A stretch of 6,652 nt of DNA from an uncultured bacterium (GCA_903872005.1 CAIQJD010000400.1:1-6652), one strand, 5' to 3'; shown: positions 1 to 6,516, counted from the first letter of the stretch. The notes: a model not told the origin generated them from the sequence alone. Made by a program: numbers and translations.

Positions 1-404
1 CCAATGTACCCGTGATCCTCTTCGTTGAGCGTGTACCAGACGACGATCTCGATGCCCCGCTCGCGACAGTACTGCACCGCGAGATCGAGCGGATCCCAGG
101 TGCGATAGTCGAAGCGAGTCTGGCGCGCCGCCGGCTTGCCCCACTGCGAGCGCGCCTTGTCCGAGAGCATCGCATTGAAATCTACTTTATGCCCGAAACG
201 TTCCACGTCGCTGGTGTGCCAGATGTTCTCCAGACGCGTCTGGTACATGGCAAGGCCGCCCCCGAAGGCGCGCCAGTAAACTTTGGTGATGCCGGCGCTC
301 AAGCATTTGTCCAGGATGCGCTGGACGCCCACCTGGCCCCAGTTGCCAAACTGCGCGGCCCAGTCTACGTGCGACACCACTGCGCTGACTCGAAACCCCT
401 TCAT
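1..404 (-). CDS. Second glycoside-hydrolase-like barrel protein (N-terminal part)
   Basis: The minus strand is open from an ATG at 404 to the left edge (134 codons), so the gene is cut by the window. It begins MKGFRVSAVVSHVDWAAQFG. It shares a clear pattern with the complete barrel protein: C34 then ten residues to a W44-R45 pair, against C37 then ten to W47-R48. It also has WDPLDLAV (103-110) with VVWYTLNEED (121-130), where D104 is 19 residues before W123; the other protein has the same 19-residue spacing between D85 and W104. It is therefore a divergent relative and not an exact duplicate. The N-terminus shows no signal peptide, suggesting an intracellular enzyme. It has a larger segment between these two motifs (about 46-100), with an aromatic stretch around YQTRLENIWHTSD (54-66). 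Catalytic residues would lie in the missing part. Confidence 0.78.
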   Translation of the reverse strand, partial: MKGFRVSAVVSHVDWAAQFGNWGQVGVQRILDKCLSAGITKVYWRAFGGGLAMYQTRLENIWHTSDVERFGHKVDFNAMLSDKARSQWGKPAARQTRFDYRTWDPLDLAVQYCRERGIEIVVWYTLNEEDHGYI

Positions 405-408
405 CGTG

Positions 409-414
409 CCTCCC
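409..414 (-). promoter_or_regulatory. Ribosome binding site for the second barrel protein
   Basis: GGGAGG on the minus strand, only 4 bases before the ATG at 404. The spacing is a little short but the core is strong, and it lies just after the 18-base palindrome. Confidence 0.6.
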
Positions 415-418
415 TGTC

Positions 419-436
419 CCTGCGGCGCGCCGCAGG
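419..436 (-). repeat. 18-base perfect inverted repeat ahead of the last gene
   Basis: CCTGCGGCGCGCCGCAGG is a perfect palindrome in the 34-base gap between the aminotransferase stop and the next start. In RNA it could form a 7-bp GC-rich hairpin with a 4-base loop, 4 bases upstream of the GGGAGG ribosome site. No T-run follows it, so it is not a classical rho-independent terminator. It could slow translation, act as a weak processing or stabilising hairpin, or be chance in GC-rich DNA. Confidence 0.5.
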
Positions 437-438
437 CG

Positions 439-1629
439 CTACATGATCGGAACCAGCGTCCGCAACGCTTCCAACAAGCGATCGACTTCCTCGGCCGTAT
501 TGAAGCTGGCGACTGAGATGCGAATGCCGGCAAAGTCCGTCTGGAACTTCACCACGACCCGATAGTCGCTCCAGATGCGCTCAATCAGCGCATGCACCCG
601 CGCCTCCGGCCACCCCGGGAAGCGCAGGCTCGTGATGCCCGAAGAGACTTCCCAGTCATACGGGCCGAGCACTTCAAAGCCGGCCAACTGCCGCAACCCA
701 TCGCGCAATCGCAGGGTCAAAGCTCGCCCATGCGCCTCGATGACGTCCAGCCCGATCCGCATGAAGGCTTCGATCACCCAGCCGGCGCCTACCCGCAGGC
801 TCATGCTCTCCGTGCCAATCTGCGTCTGGCTGGCCGCCGTGAGCGGCGCCGCCAGGACGCTCCCTGGCTCTGGATGCGGGAGCAAGTTGGGATAGTAGTC
901 CGGCAATTGTGCGCGCGCCACGTAGAGATAGCCGATGCCGGCCGGCCCCAGGAGCCACTTATGCACCGAGCCGGCATAGAAGTCCGGCCCCACCGCCGCC
1001 ACGTCAACCGGGAACTGCCCCACAGCCTGCGCTCCATCCACCAGCACCTTGACGCCGCGCGCGTGCGCCAGCGCGGTCGCCTCTTGGACCGGCAGGCGCC
1101 GGCCGTCCAGGCATGACGAGTGACTGATGATGAGCAAGCGATGATCGGGCGTCAGCCGGCGATCCAGCTCCTCCAGGAAGTGCGCCGGCGAGAAGACCCC
1201 CGCATCCTCCGTAGGGATGATGGTCGCCGGCCGGCGCGTGATTTCCTCAAGCCGCCGCTTCAACATGCGCGTGCTGATATGCTCGTGATCCGAAAGCGCC
1301 AGGCCATCGCCGGCGCCCCACGCCAGGCTGCTCACCGCCATCCGGGTGGACGTAGACGTATTCTGCGTCCAGGCAACTTCATCCGTCCCGATATGCAGCA
1401 ACGTCGCCAGCGCGCGGCGCGCCCGTTCTGCATGCTCCACAAAATGGGAGTAGGCTCCCCCGCCCTCCAAAGCGGCACAGTTCTCATCGCGGACGATTTC
1501 CGCCATGCGCGCCTGCGCGCCATCTGGCACCGGCCCTTCCGAGCCGGTCTGAAAATAGGCAAAGCTGCGTGTCAACGCGATATTGTCGCGCCATTGGCTC
1601 AGCGTGCGGATGTCAGCGCTCTGCTCCAT
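439..1629 (-). CDS. Class V aminotransferase-fold PLP-dependent enzyme
   Basis: A 396-residue fold-type I PLP enzyme of the class V group, which includes cysteine desulfurases, isopenicillin N epimerase and serine-pyruvate aminotransferases. Key elements, numbered from the chosen ATG, are FAYFQTGSEGPVP (23-35), the cofactor-phosphate segment VAWTQNTSTSTRMA (85-98), a SHSSCLDGRRLP segment (169-180), VDGAQAVGQFPVD (197-209) with D198 for the pyridine nitrogen, and the Schiff-base lysine K224 in SVHKWLLGPAGIGYLYV. A C-terminal GIRISVASFNTAEEVDRLLEAL (from 366) carries the usual R-S-FNT substrate-carboxylate motif. No SufS/NifS-type cysteine loop is evident, so a desulfurase is less likely than an epimerase-, lyase- or aminotransferase-like role on an amino acid or amino sugar acid. 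The ATG shares one base with the upstream stop (TGATG). It sits between genes for two related barrel proteins, which suggests it handles their product. Confidence 0.92.
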   Translation of the reverse strand: MEQSADIRTLSQWRDNIALTRSFAYFQTGSEGPVPDGAQARMAEIVRDENCAALEGGGAYSHFVEHAERARRALATLLHIGTDEVAWTQNTSTSTRMAVSSLAWGAGDGLALSDHEHISTRMLKRRLEEITRRPATIIPTEDAGVFSPAHFLEELDRRLTPDHRLLIISHSSCLDGRRLPVQEATALAHARGVKVLVDGAQAVGQFPVDVAAVGPDFYAGSVHKWLLGPAGIGYLYVARAQLPDYYPNLLPHPEPGSVLAAPLTAASQTQIGTESMSLRVGAGWVIEAFMRIGLDVIEAHGRALTLRLRDGLRQLAGFEVLGPYDWEVSSGITSLRFPGWPEARVHALIERIWSDYRVVVKFQTDFAGIRISVASFNTAEEVDRLLEALRTLVPIM

Positions 1630-2798
1630 CAGCGATCCTCTCCCCGCAGCGCCGCCCACAGGTCCAATTCCTCGACGTTCTCTGCCTCATGGAAATAGAT
1701 CGCATCGAAACCCAGGGACTCCAGCTTGCGCGTCGTGGCGGCGATGACGCCGGCCGGCTTGCTGCGCGGCGCGCCCGGCACACTCGGCATCGGCCACACC
1801 CCAAACCAGTCGCTCAGTCGGAACCAGATGGAGTGCTTCACGCCGGCTTGCCGCACCGCAGCGTAGTAGGCCGGCGCTTCGTCCACCCATTGCGGGTCAA
1901 TGTCGTACAGGCCGTACATATCCGGCCGATCTGGCCCCAGGATGTCCTCGCCGGCGAAAGTCACCAACTCATCCACCAGGCCCTCGCGCACCCAGGCCGG
2001 CCAATCCACCACCATCTTCACACGCGGGTAGACATGCCGCACCATCAACGGGTGACGCATGACGCCCAGTGCGATGGGTACGCCTTTGCCCAGCGCCGCG
2101 CGCGACTCCCGGAGGAACTGCGTCAATCCCGCGCCCTGAATCTCATACAGCTTGCGGAAATCAAAGGGCTCCGTCAGGATGTCCGTCCCGTAACGCCGGC
2201 GGTATTCCTCGGCCACCGGCGCATTGTAGCCAAAAGAATCCGGCACGTAGCTCGGCTCGCACTCGCCGGCATGGCTGCGTAAACACAGGTAGAAGCCATC
2301 AATCTGGTAGTTGGCGACGATCTCCTGAAGCTGCGCCAGCCGATGGGCGCGCACTTCGGGATAGCAGTAGCAGAGCGTGCCCCGGAAGTAGCGCTTCCCA
2401 TCCCGACTGACAAACTGATACTCCGGGTGCTGCGCCACAAAACCCGATTCCAGATTGTTCTCGTAGTAATCATCTTCCAGCGTGATCCACGGATAGAGCG
2501 TCAACCCGTAGCGCGGCGCCAATTTGCAGGCGACAGCCAGCGGATCGAAGCGTTCCATGATCGCCGTCATCCGATCATTCCGCTCACGCGGCGTCGCCCA
2601 ATCGAAGGGCGTCCGAACCTGCGTGTAATACGCTTCTTTGCCACAGACGCTCAGGCGCCACAGGACGCGCTGAATGCCCTCTTCCGCGCACCGGCGCAGG
2701 AGCGCCTCAATGCGCCGCTCGTCATAGAAGGTGGGCGAGCCGGCATCCCCGCCCCGTATCACCAGATCATAGTAGTCTACGTTGAGTGTTCGATTCAT
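1629..2798 (-). CDS. Putative glycoside-hydrolase-like (beta/alpha)8-barrel protein
   Basis: A 389-residue soluble protein with no signal peptide, probably cytoplasmic. The pattern resembles glycosyl-hydrolase-like barrel families such as GHL10, but I recognise it only at fold level. Successive elements are LLRRCAEEGIQRVLWR (33-48), FDPLAVA-GLTLYPWITLEDD (84-110), HPEYQFVSRDGK (124-135), YCYPEVRAHRLAQLQEIV (144-161), QIDGFYLCLRSHAGEC (165-180), DWPAWVREGLVDELVTF (265-281) and GFDAIYFHEAE (363-373). YPEVR-x-H followed by a DGFYL strand, and later DW--WV-EGLVD, are typical of barrel glycosidases and relatives. At the strand end where relatives often show LD, this protein has C172. Candidate acids are E180, D265, E272 and E371. 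The next gene overlaps its stop (TGATG). A second relative is encoded after the aminotransferase. Substrate and catalytic activity are unknown. Confidence 0.75.
   Translation of the reverse strand: MNRTLNVDYYDLVIRGGDAGSPTFYDERRIEALLRRCAEEGIQRVLWRLSVCGKEAYYTQVRTPFDWATPRERNDRMTAIMERFDPLAVACKLAPRYGLTLYPWITLEDDYYENNLESGFVAQHPEYQFVSRDGKRYFRGTLCYCYPEVRAHRLAQLQEIVANYQIDGFYLCLRSHAGECEPSYVPDSFGYNAPVAEEYRRRYGTDILTEPFDFRKLYEIQGAGLTQFLRESRAALGKGVPIALGVMRHPLMVRHVYPRVKMVVDWPAWVREGLVDELVTFAGEDILGPDRPDMYGLYDIDPQWVDEAPAYYAAVRQAGVKHSIWFRLSDWFGVWPMPSVPGAPRSKPAGVIAATTRKLESLGFDAIYFHEAENVEELDLWAALRGEDR
1636..1641 (-). promoter_or_regulatory. Ribosome binding site that sets the aminotransferase start
   Basis: AGAGGA on the minus strand, 6 bases before the ATG at 1629, inside the end of the barrel gene. 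It favours the ATG at 1629 over an in-frame GTG at 1659 that would lie deeper in the upstream gene. Confidence 0.7.
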
Positions 2799-2804
2799 AA
2801 CTCG

Positions 2805-2810
2805 CCTTTC
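2805..2810 (-). promoter_or_regulatory. Ribosome binding site for the first barrel protein
   Basis: GAAAGG on the minus strand, 6 bases before the ATG at 2798, within the 24-base gap after the PIG-L gene. It is moderate in strength and well spaced. Confidence 0.6.
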
Positions 2811-2822
2811 ACCTGCTACAGT

Positions 2823-3686
2823 CTAACGTTCCCCTGCCGCGGGGTCAAAAGGCACATCCGTGACCATAATACGCATCGCCGCGCTGTTCTCGCTGGTCCG
2901 CGCCCCAAAGATCTTCACCAAATGCTCATTGAGCGGCAGATGCGAATAGGCCGAGGGGTAGTGCGGCTGGAACGCTTCCGCATACGGGATGCTCCAATGC
3001 AGCCCCATGCGCCCATTCACAATCTCAATGCACTTGCGCGCCAGATTCCCCGGATAATATTGGCTCGTCAGGCAATCCATCGCCCGAACCTTCTTGTCCA
3101 CCACCGGCGTAATATCCACCAGGACGCTGCCGTAGCGCATCCCTTCGCTGGTAAGTTGCGTGGTCACGCCATACATCTCATTGAAGAAGACCTGCATCGG
3201 ATAGGATCCGCTCGCGCCGGCCTTCCTGAAACGCGACGTATTCGCCAACCCTCGCGCTTGCAAGGCTGCCTGCGCCGTCTCCGCATGACCGATGCCCGGC
3301 TCTTCGCTCGGGTTGTGCAGGATCAAGATGTGCGGCTGCACATCCGCGATCTGCGCCGCGATGGCCTCGATGAGCGGCGGTGTGACCAATACCAGATCGT
3401 CCGGGAAGCGCAGGAAGCGCACATCCGTCACGCCCAAAATGCCCATGCCGCGCACAACTTCGCGTTCTTTCTGGCTCAGCGAAGCGGATGCATCCGCCGG
3501 CGCTGCCCCCGCCTCAAAACGCAACGCTTCATTGCGCCGCAAGTCATGCGTATCCACGCCGTGCGTGCAAACGACCACGACGACCTGATCGCCCCGCTCC
3601 GCGTGCAGACATAGTGTCCCGCCGGCATGATCAATCGCATCCGCCGGGTGGCACACCACGGCCATGATCCTCATTCTCTCATCCAT
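2823..3686 (-). CDS. PIG-L/LmbE-family deacetylase homologue with HPAD motif
   Basis: A 287-residue protein with the PIG-L (LmbE/MshB) fold; characterised members are zinc-dependent N-deacetylases of N-acetylglucosamine-type groups. From the chosen ATG the first strand reads MRIMAVVCHPADAIDHAGGTL (from residue 5), the usual position of AHPDDE-GGTL. Later marks are a VVVVVCTHG strand (35-43), EVVRGMGILGVTDVRFLRFPD (from 76), HNPSEEPGIGHAET (124-137) and VDITPVVDKKVRAM-SQY (190-210). By comparison with MshB (His13, Asp15, Asp16, His147), the zinc ligands H13, D16 and H134 are present. The catalytic-base aspartate is A15, and the following Glu is A17. The protein may use another base, have a different activity, or only bind its ligand. 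The frame could extend upstream to 3776, but that would overlap copy B and add a non-family N-terminus. The gap from copy B is 28 bases, so it is probably in the same transcript. Confidence 0.88.
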   Translation of the reverse strand: MDERMRIMAVVCHPADAIDHAGGTLCLHAERGDQVVVVVCTHGVDTHDLRRNEALRFEAGAAPADASASLSQKEREVVRGMGILGVTDVRFLRFPDDLVLVTPPLIEAIAAQIADVQPHILILHNPSEEPGIGHAETAQAALQARGLANTSRFRKAGASGSYPMQVFFNEMYGVTTQLTSEGMRYGSVLVDITPVVDKKVRAMDCLTSQYYPGNLARKCIEIVNGRMGLHWSIPYAEAFQPHYPSAYSHLPLNEHLVKIFGARTSENSAAMRIMVTDVPFDPAAGER

Positions 3687-3696
3687 CTGGACAATG

Positions 3697-3703
3697 CCTC
3701 CCC
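3697..3703 (-). promoter_or_regulatory. Ribosome binding site that sets the PIG-L protein start
   Basis: GGGGAGG on the minus strand, 10 bases before the ATG at 3686, in the short gap after copy B. It supports the start at 3686 over a longer reading frame that would begin at 3776 inside copy B. Confidence 0.75.
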
Positions 3704-3714
3704 ATGCGGCGCGC

Positions 3715-4641
3715 TCAGCCGCGCGTCGGCCAACCGAACCCGCGCACGGTCTCGCGCAATACTGCCATCTCTGCATCGCTCAGGGGCGCGGTCGGGGACT
3801 GCGGGTCGCCGGCCGGAAAGCCCATCAGCCGCATCAGCGCCTTGCCGGTGCGGTCGCCGCCGTATCGTTTGTCCAGTTGCGCGCCGGCCGCTCCCATCGG
3901 CTTGCTCACGCTCTCGAAGAGCGCCTGCGCCTCGTCGTATCGGCCGGCTTCCAGCAGCTCCCAGACGCGGAACCCGTGCGCCGGGTAGGCCGCGAAAGTC
4001 CCTTCCACGTAGCCCCGACCGCCATTCTTGTGACAGCGCACCGGCTGGCCGCTATTGTCAATCACATTGAAGATGTGCGCGAACTGGCGCATGTCATCAT
4101 ACTGTGCGTCGTCCGGCGCGACCCATTTGATGGCGACCAGATGTTCAGCATCAGCCAGCTTGAGCAGCGTTTCCGTGGCAATGCCCGGCGCCCCAAACCA
4201 GAAGGCATTATTGAGGATGATGCCAATATCAATCGCCTCAGAAATCTCCATGTAGAACCGCAAGATGTCATCTTGCGTAGGGAATTTCTGATAGGGCAGG
4301 TCAATCTGCACGGCAACGACGCCCAGGCCGGCCGCCTTCCTGGCATCGGCAATCGTCTGGCGCGTGTTCTTGCACTTGAGGCCACACGCCAATGTCGCCT
4401 TGCCGCCGGCCGCCAGCGCCGTCGCGCGCAGGATATTGGCCCAATCTTCATCGCTCAAGTCCGGCGCGTCCGCGCCCGAAGTGACCTTGATCATCCCCTT
4501 GCCGGCCACGATGCCCTGCGCCACCCAGTAGCGCGTCATGTCCGCCACCACGCCCAAATCTACTTTCCCATGCCGGTCAAAAGGCGTAGGCATCGCCGAT
4601 GCCGGCCCCAGGATCAGCTTGCGAAGTTCCTCCCGCCTCAT
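3715..4641 (-). CDS. DapA/NanA-family aldolase homologue, copy B (altered active site)
   Basis: A 308-residue protein that aligns without gaps to copy A over nearly its full length, with roughly half the residues identical by eye. It is therefore an old tandem duplicate. It shares the PTPFD start (18-22), KFPTQDD (119-125), SEAIDIGII (134-142), NAFWFGA (145-151), the Schiff-base lysine K172 in LVAIKW, VRCHKNGGRGYVEG (201-214) and LMGFPAGDP (272-280). The three DapA relay positions are again changed, but differently from copy A: Thr44-Thr45 aligns with S55-G56, Tyr107 with Q118, and Tyr133 with N144. The start overlaps the stop of copy A (ATGA) and has an excellent Shine-Dalgarno. Co-translation suggests a hetero-oligomer or two consecutive steps on related substrates. 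The family call is firm; the reaction is unknown. Confidence 0.88.
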   Translation of the reverse strand: MRREELRKLILGPASAMPTPFDRHGKVDLGVVADMTRYWVAQGIVAGKGMIKVTSGADAPDLSDEDWANILRATALAAGGKATLACGLKCKNTRQTIADARKAAGLGVVAVQIDLPYQKFPTQDDILRFYMEISEAIDIGIILNNAFWFGAPGIATETLLKLADAEHLVAIKWVAPDDAQYDDMRQFAHIFNVIDNSGQPVRCHKNGGRGYVEGTFAAYPAHGFRVWELLEAGRYDEAQALFESVSKPMGAAGAQLDKRYGGDRTGKALMRLMGFPAGDPQSPTAPLSDAEMAVLRETVRGFGWPTRG

Positions 4642-5585
4642 CTCAAAACGGCCTCCTTCCAGCGTGAATCCAACCAGCCGGCCGACGCCATGATCTGGCG
4701 CAGCCGCGCCATTTCGCGCGCATCGAGTGGGATCGTGGGCGGACGCGGATCGCCGACCGGAAAGCCCAGGGCGGTCAGGATACCCCGGCTGACGCGATCT
4801 CCGCCAGATCGCGTCAGAGCATCGGCATTGAATGGCGCCATCACCTCGCGATATTCGTCGAAGAGGGTCTGGGCCTCATCGTAGCGGCCGGCTTCCAGCG
4901 CATCCCATATCTTCAGCGAATTCTGCGGACGAAACAACAGCCAGCCATCCACATACCCCCGCCCGCCATGTTGGTGGCAACGCACCGGGTTGCTGCTATC
5001 GTCAATCACGTTGATGACATGGGCGAAACGCCGCATGGCATCATAGTCCTCGCCGGCCGGCACATCCCATTTCGTCGCGACGACATGCTCCGTCTCGCCC
5101 AGCCGCAAGAGTGTTTCGGCCGTCATCGAAGCCGCGCCGAACCAGAAGCAGTTCTTGACCATGATGCCAATATCCACCGCTTCCGAGACCGCGGAGAAGA
5201 AGCGCACGTAGTCGTCTTGCGTCGGGAAATTGAAGAAGGGTAGGTCCATCTGCACGCCGGCCACGCCCAGATCTTGCGCCCGCCGCGCATCTTCGATGGA
5301 ATGCTGCGTGTTCTTCGGCTTCATGCCGCAGAGTACCGTCGCCTTGCCATCCGCCGCGCGCACCGCAGCGCCGACTACGGCGGCCCATTCGTCCTCGTTC
5401 AGATTGTAGGGGTCAACCGCGCCGCAGACCTTAATGGTTGCCCGGCCGGCCACCACCCCGCTGGCAATGTACCACTGTACGAGGTCAGCCAGCACGGCTG
5501 GATCCGGGCGCAGCCGGCTATCGAACGGAGTCGGCACAGCGCCCATGGGGCCGAAGATGAGTTGCTGCAATGCCTTGCGCTGCAT
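4638..5585 (-). CDS. DapA/NanA-family aldolase homologue, copy A (altered active site)
   Basis: A 315-residue protein of the class I aldolase (beta/alpha)8-barrel family that includes dihydrodipicolinate synthase and N-acetylneuraminate lyase. Family marks are GAVPTPF (15-21), a DLP-FNFPTQDD segment near 114-125, an SEAVDIGIM strand (134-142), the Schiff-base lysine K172 in VVATKWD, and a GFPVGDPRPPTIPL tail (274-287). An ungapped comparison by eye to E. coli DapA between Tyr133 and Lys161 puts K144 where Tyr133 should be. Tyr107 aligns with F118, and the Thr44-Thr45 pair aligns with G55-A56. The DapA proton relay is therefore missing, so lysine biosynthesis is unlikely. A VRCHQHGGRGYVDG segment (201-214) is shared with the next gene. 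The gap to the permease stop is 22 bases. The ribosome site is only a weak GGGGGA about 12 bases ahead of the ATG. A carbohydrate or keto-acid lyase or dehydratase role is plausible. Confidence 0.88.
   Translation of the reverse strand: MQRKALQQLIFGPMGAVPTPFDSRLRPDPAVLADLVQWYIASGVVAGRATIKVCGAVDPYNLNEDEWAAVVGAAVRAADGKATVLCGMKPKNTQHSIEDARRAQDLGVAGVQMDLPFFNFPTQDDYVRFFSAVSEAVDIGIMVKNCFWFGAASMTAETLLRLGETEHVVATKWDVPAGEDYDAMRRFAHVINVIDDSSNPVRCHQHGGRGYVDGWLLFRPQNSLKIWDALEAGRYDEAQTLFDEYREVMAPFNADALTRSGGDRVSRGILTALGFPVGDPRPPTIPLDAREMARLRQIMASAGWLDSRWKEAVLR
4652..4660 (-). promoter_or_regulatory. Ribosome binding site for aldolase homologue copy B
   Basis: GGAAGGAGG on the minus strand, a near-perfect Shine-Dalgarno, 10 bases before the ATG at 4641 and inside the 3' end of copy A. 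It fixes the ATGA-overlapping start of copy B and is much stronger than the site in front of copy A. Confidence 0.8.
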
Positions 5586-5607
5586 AGATCGAAGCCGTCC
5601 CCCTGGC

Positions 5608-6516
5608 TCACGAATTCTTGGATGAGGTCGGATTCAAAGCATCCTGGAGGCCGTCGCCCATCAGGGTGAAAGCGTACATGGTGAGCGCGATCATAATCGC
5701 CGGGAAGACGCTCAAGTACCAGCTACTCGAAATCGAACCCATATACTCATTGAGCATCTTACCCCAGCTCGGCATGGGGGCATTCACGCCGATGCCGAGG
5801 AAGCTCAAGCCGGCTTCGCCCATGATCGCGCTGGGAACGCCCAGCGTCAGGGCCACAATCACCGGCACCAGCGCGTTCGGGATAAGATGTTGCAAGATGA
5901 TGCGCGAATTCTTCGCGCCAATCGCGCGCGACGCCATGATGTAGTCCTGCTCGCGCAACGACAGGATTTGCCCGCGAATCAAGCGCGCAATGCCAATCCA
6001 TGATGTCACCGACATGGCGATGAACACATTCACCAGGCCGCTGCCCAGAATCGTCATCATCAAGATCGCCAGCAGCAGGTTGGGGAACGCCGACATGACG
6101 TCGAGGAAACGCATCAAAGCGTAGTCTACCTTGCCCCCAAACCAGCCGGCGATGGCCCCATAGGGCGCACCAATGAGCAACGACACAGCGTTGACCACGA
6201 GAGCGACAGACAGCGAAATGCGCGCCCCATAGATGATCCGGCTCAGGACGTCGCGCCCATACTGATCGGTGCCCATCCAATGGTTCGCCGATGGCTTCTG
6301 CCATGCCTGAGCATACACCTGTTTATCGTAGTGGGTGGGCGCCAGCCAGGGCGCGAAGACGGCGAGGAGAATGAGGGCAAGCACCAGAACCGAAACGGCT
6401 AAAGAGAGCTTGTTCCGCCGAAAGCGACGGAACGCGTCGATCCACAAGCCGCGCTCTTTGCCCGTGAACTTGATCTCTTCTGCGCCCTGGGGCGCGTTCT
6501 GCTCTGTTGCCGTCAT
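5608..6516 (-). CDS. ABC transporter permease, DppC/OppC type
   Basis: A complete 302-residue inner-membrane permease, the usual length for DppC/OppC. A cytoplasmic N-terminus with a basic stretch (RRFRRNK, about residues 30-36) leads into a first membrane helix at about 37-59. The family signature HWMGTDQYGRDVLSRIIYGA (79-98) follows. Further hydrophobic segments lie near 98-120, 134-156, 158-176, 208-230 and 265-288. The cytoplasmic EAA-type loop that contacts the ATPase is visible at about 185-214 (REQDYIMASRAIGAK, then HLIPN). The protein ends GDGLQDALNP plus a short tail, as in the family. The ATG overlaps the previous stop (ATGA) and has a good AGGAG. The matching ATPase subunits and solute-binding protein are not in the window. 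Members of this family import dipeptides, oligopeptides, nickel or oligosaccharides. The sugar-type enzymes downstream favour a glycan-like ligand, but that is inference. Confidence 0.95.
   Translation of the reverse strand: MTATEQNAPQGAEEIKFTGKERGLWIDAFRRFRRNKLSLAVSVLVLALILLAVFAPWLAPTHYDKQVYAQAWQKPSANHWMGTDQYGRDVLSRIIYGARISLSVALVVNAVSLLIGAPYGAIAGWFGGKVDYALMRFLDVMSAFPNLLLAILMMTILGSGLVNVFIAMSVTSWIGIARLIRGQILSLREQDYIMASRAIGAKNSRIILQHLIPNALVPVIVALTLGVPSAIMGEAGLSFLGIGVNAPMPSWGKMLNEYMGSISSSWYLSVFPAIMIALTMYAFTLMGDGLQDALNPTSSKNS

Noticed and set aside
419..436. A rho-independent terminator at the palindrome
   Set aside because: No run of T follows on the transcribed strand, and an open gene with a ribosome site starts 15 bases later.
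12..446. A plus-strand open frame at the left edge
   Set aside because: The minus strand here encodes a coherent barrel-type protein, related to the complete one downstream of PIG-L, with a ribosome site and a start at 404. The plus-strand reading has no such support.
1630..1659. A GTG start adding ten residues to the aminotransferase
   Set aside because: The ATG at 1629 has AGAGGA at proper spacing and a TGATG junction with the upstream stop, and the extra residues do not match the family start.
2343..3614. A long plus-strand open frame opposite the PIG-L and barrel genes
   Set aside because: Its translation is rich in Arg, His and Pro with no recognisable domain, and it lies antisense across two well-supported genes. 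Such frames are common opposite GC-rich coding DNA.
3687..3776. A 30-residue N-terminal extension of the PIG-L protein
   Set aside because: It would overlap copy B by about 60 bases, its residues do not resemble the family, and a good GGGGAGG precedes the ATG at 3686.
3664..4884. A long plus-strand open frame opposite the aldolase homologues
   Set aside because: It is antisense to clear DapA-family coding sequence, has low-complexity basic composition and no family motifs.
3715..5585. Assignment of the tandem genes as dapA or nanA
   Set aside because: The relay threonines and tyrosines are replaced in both proteins, so naming either as the lysine-pathway or sialic acid enzyme would mislead.
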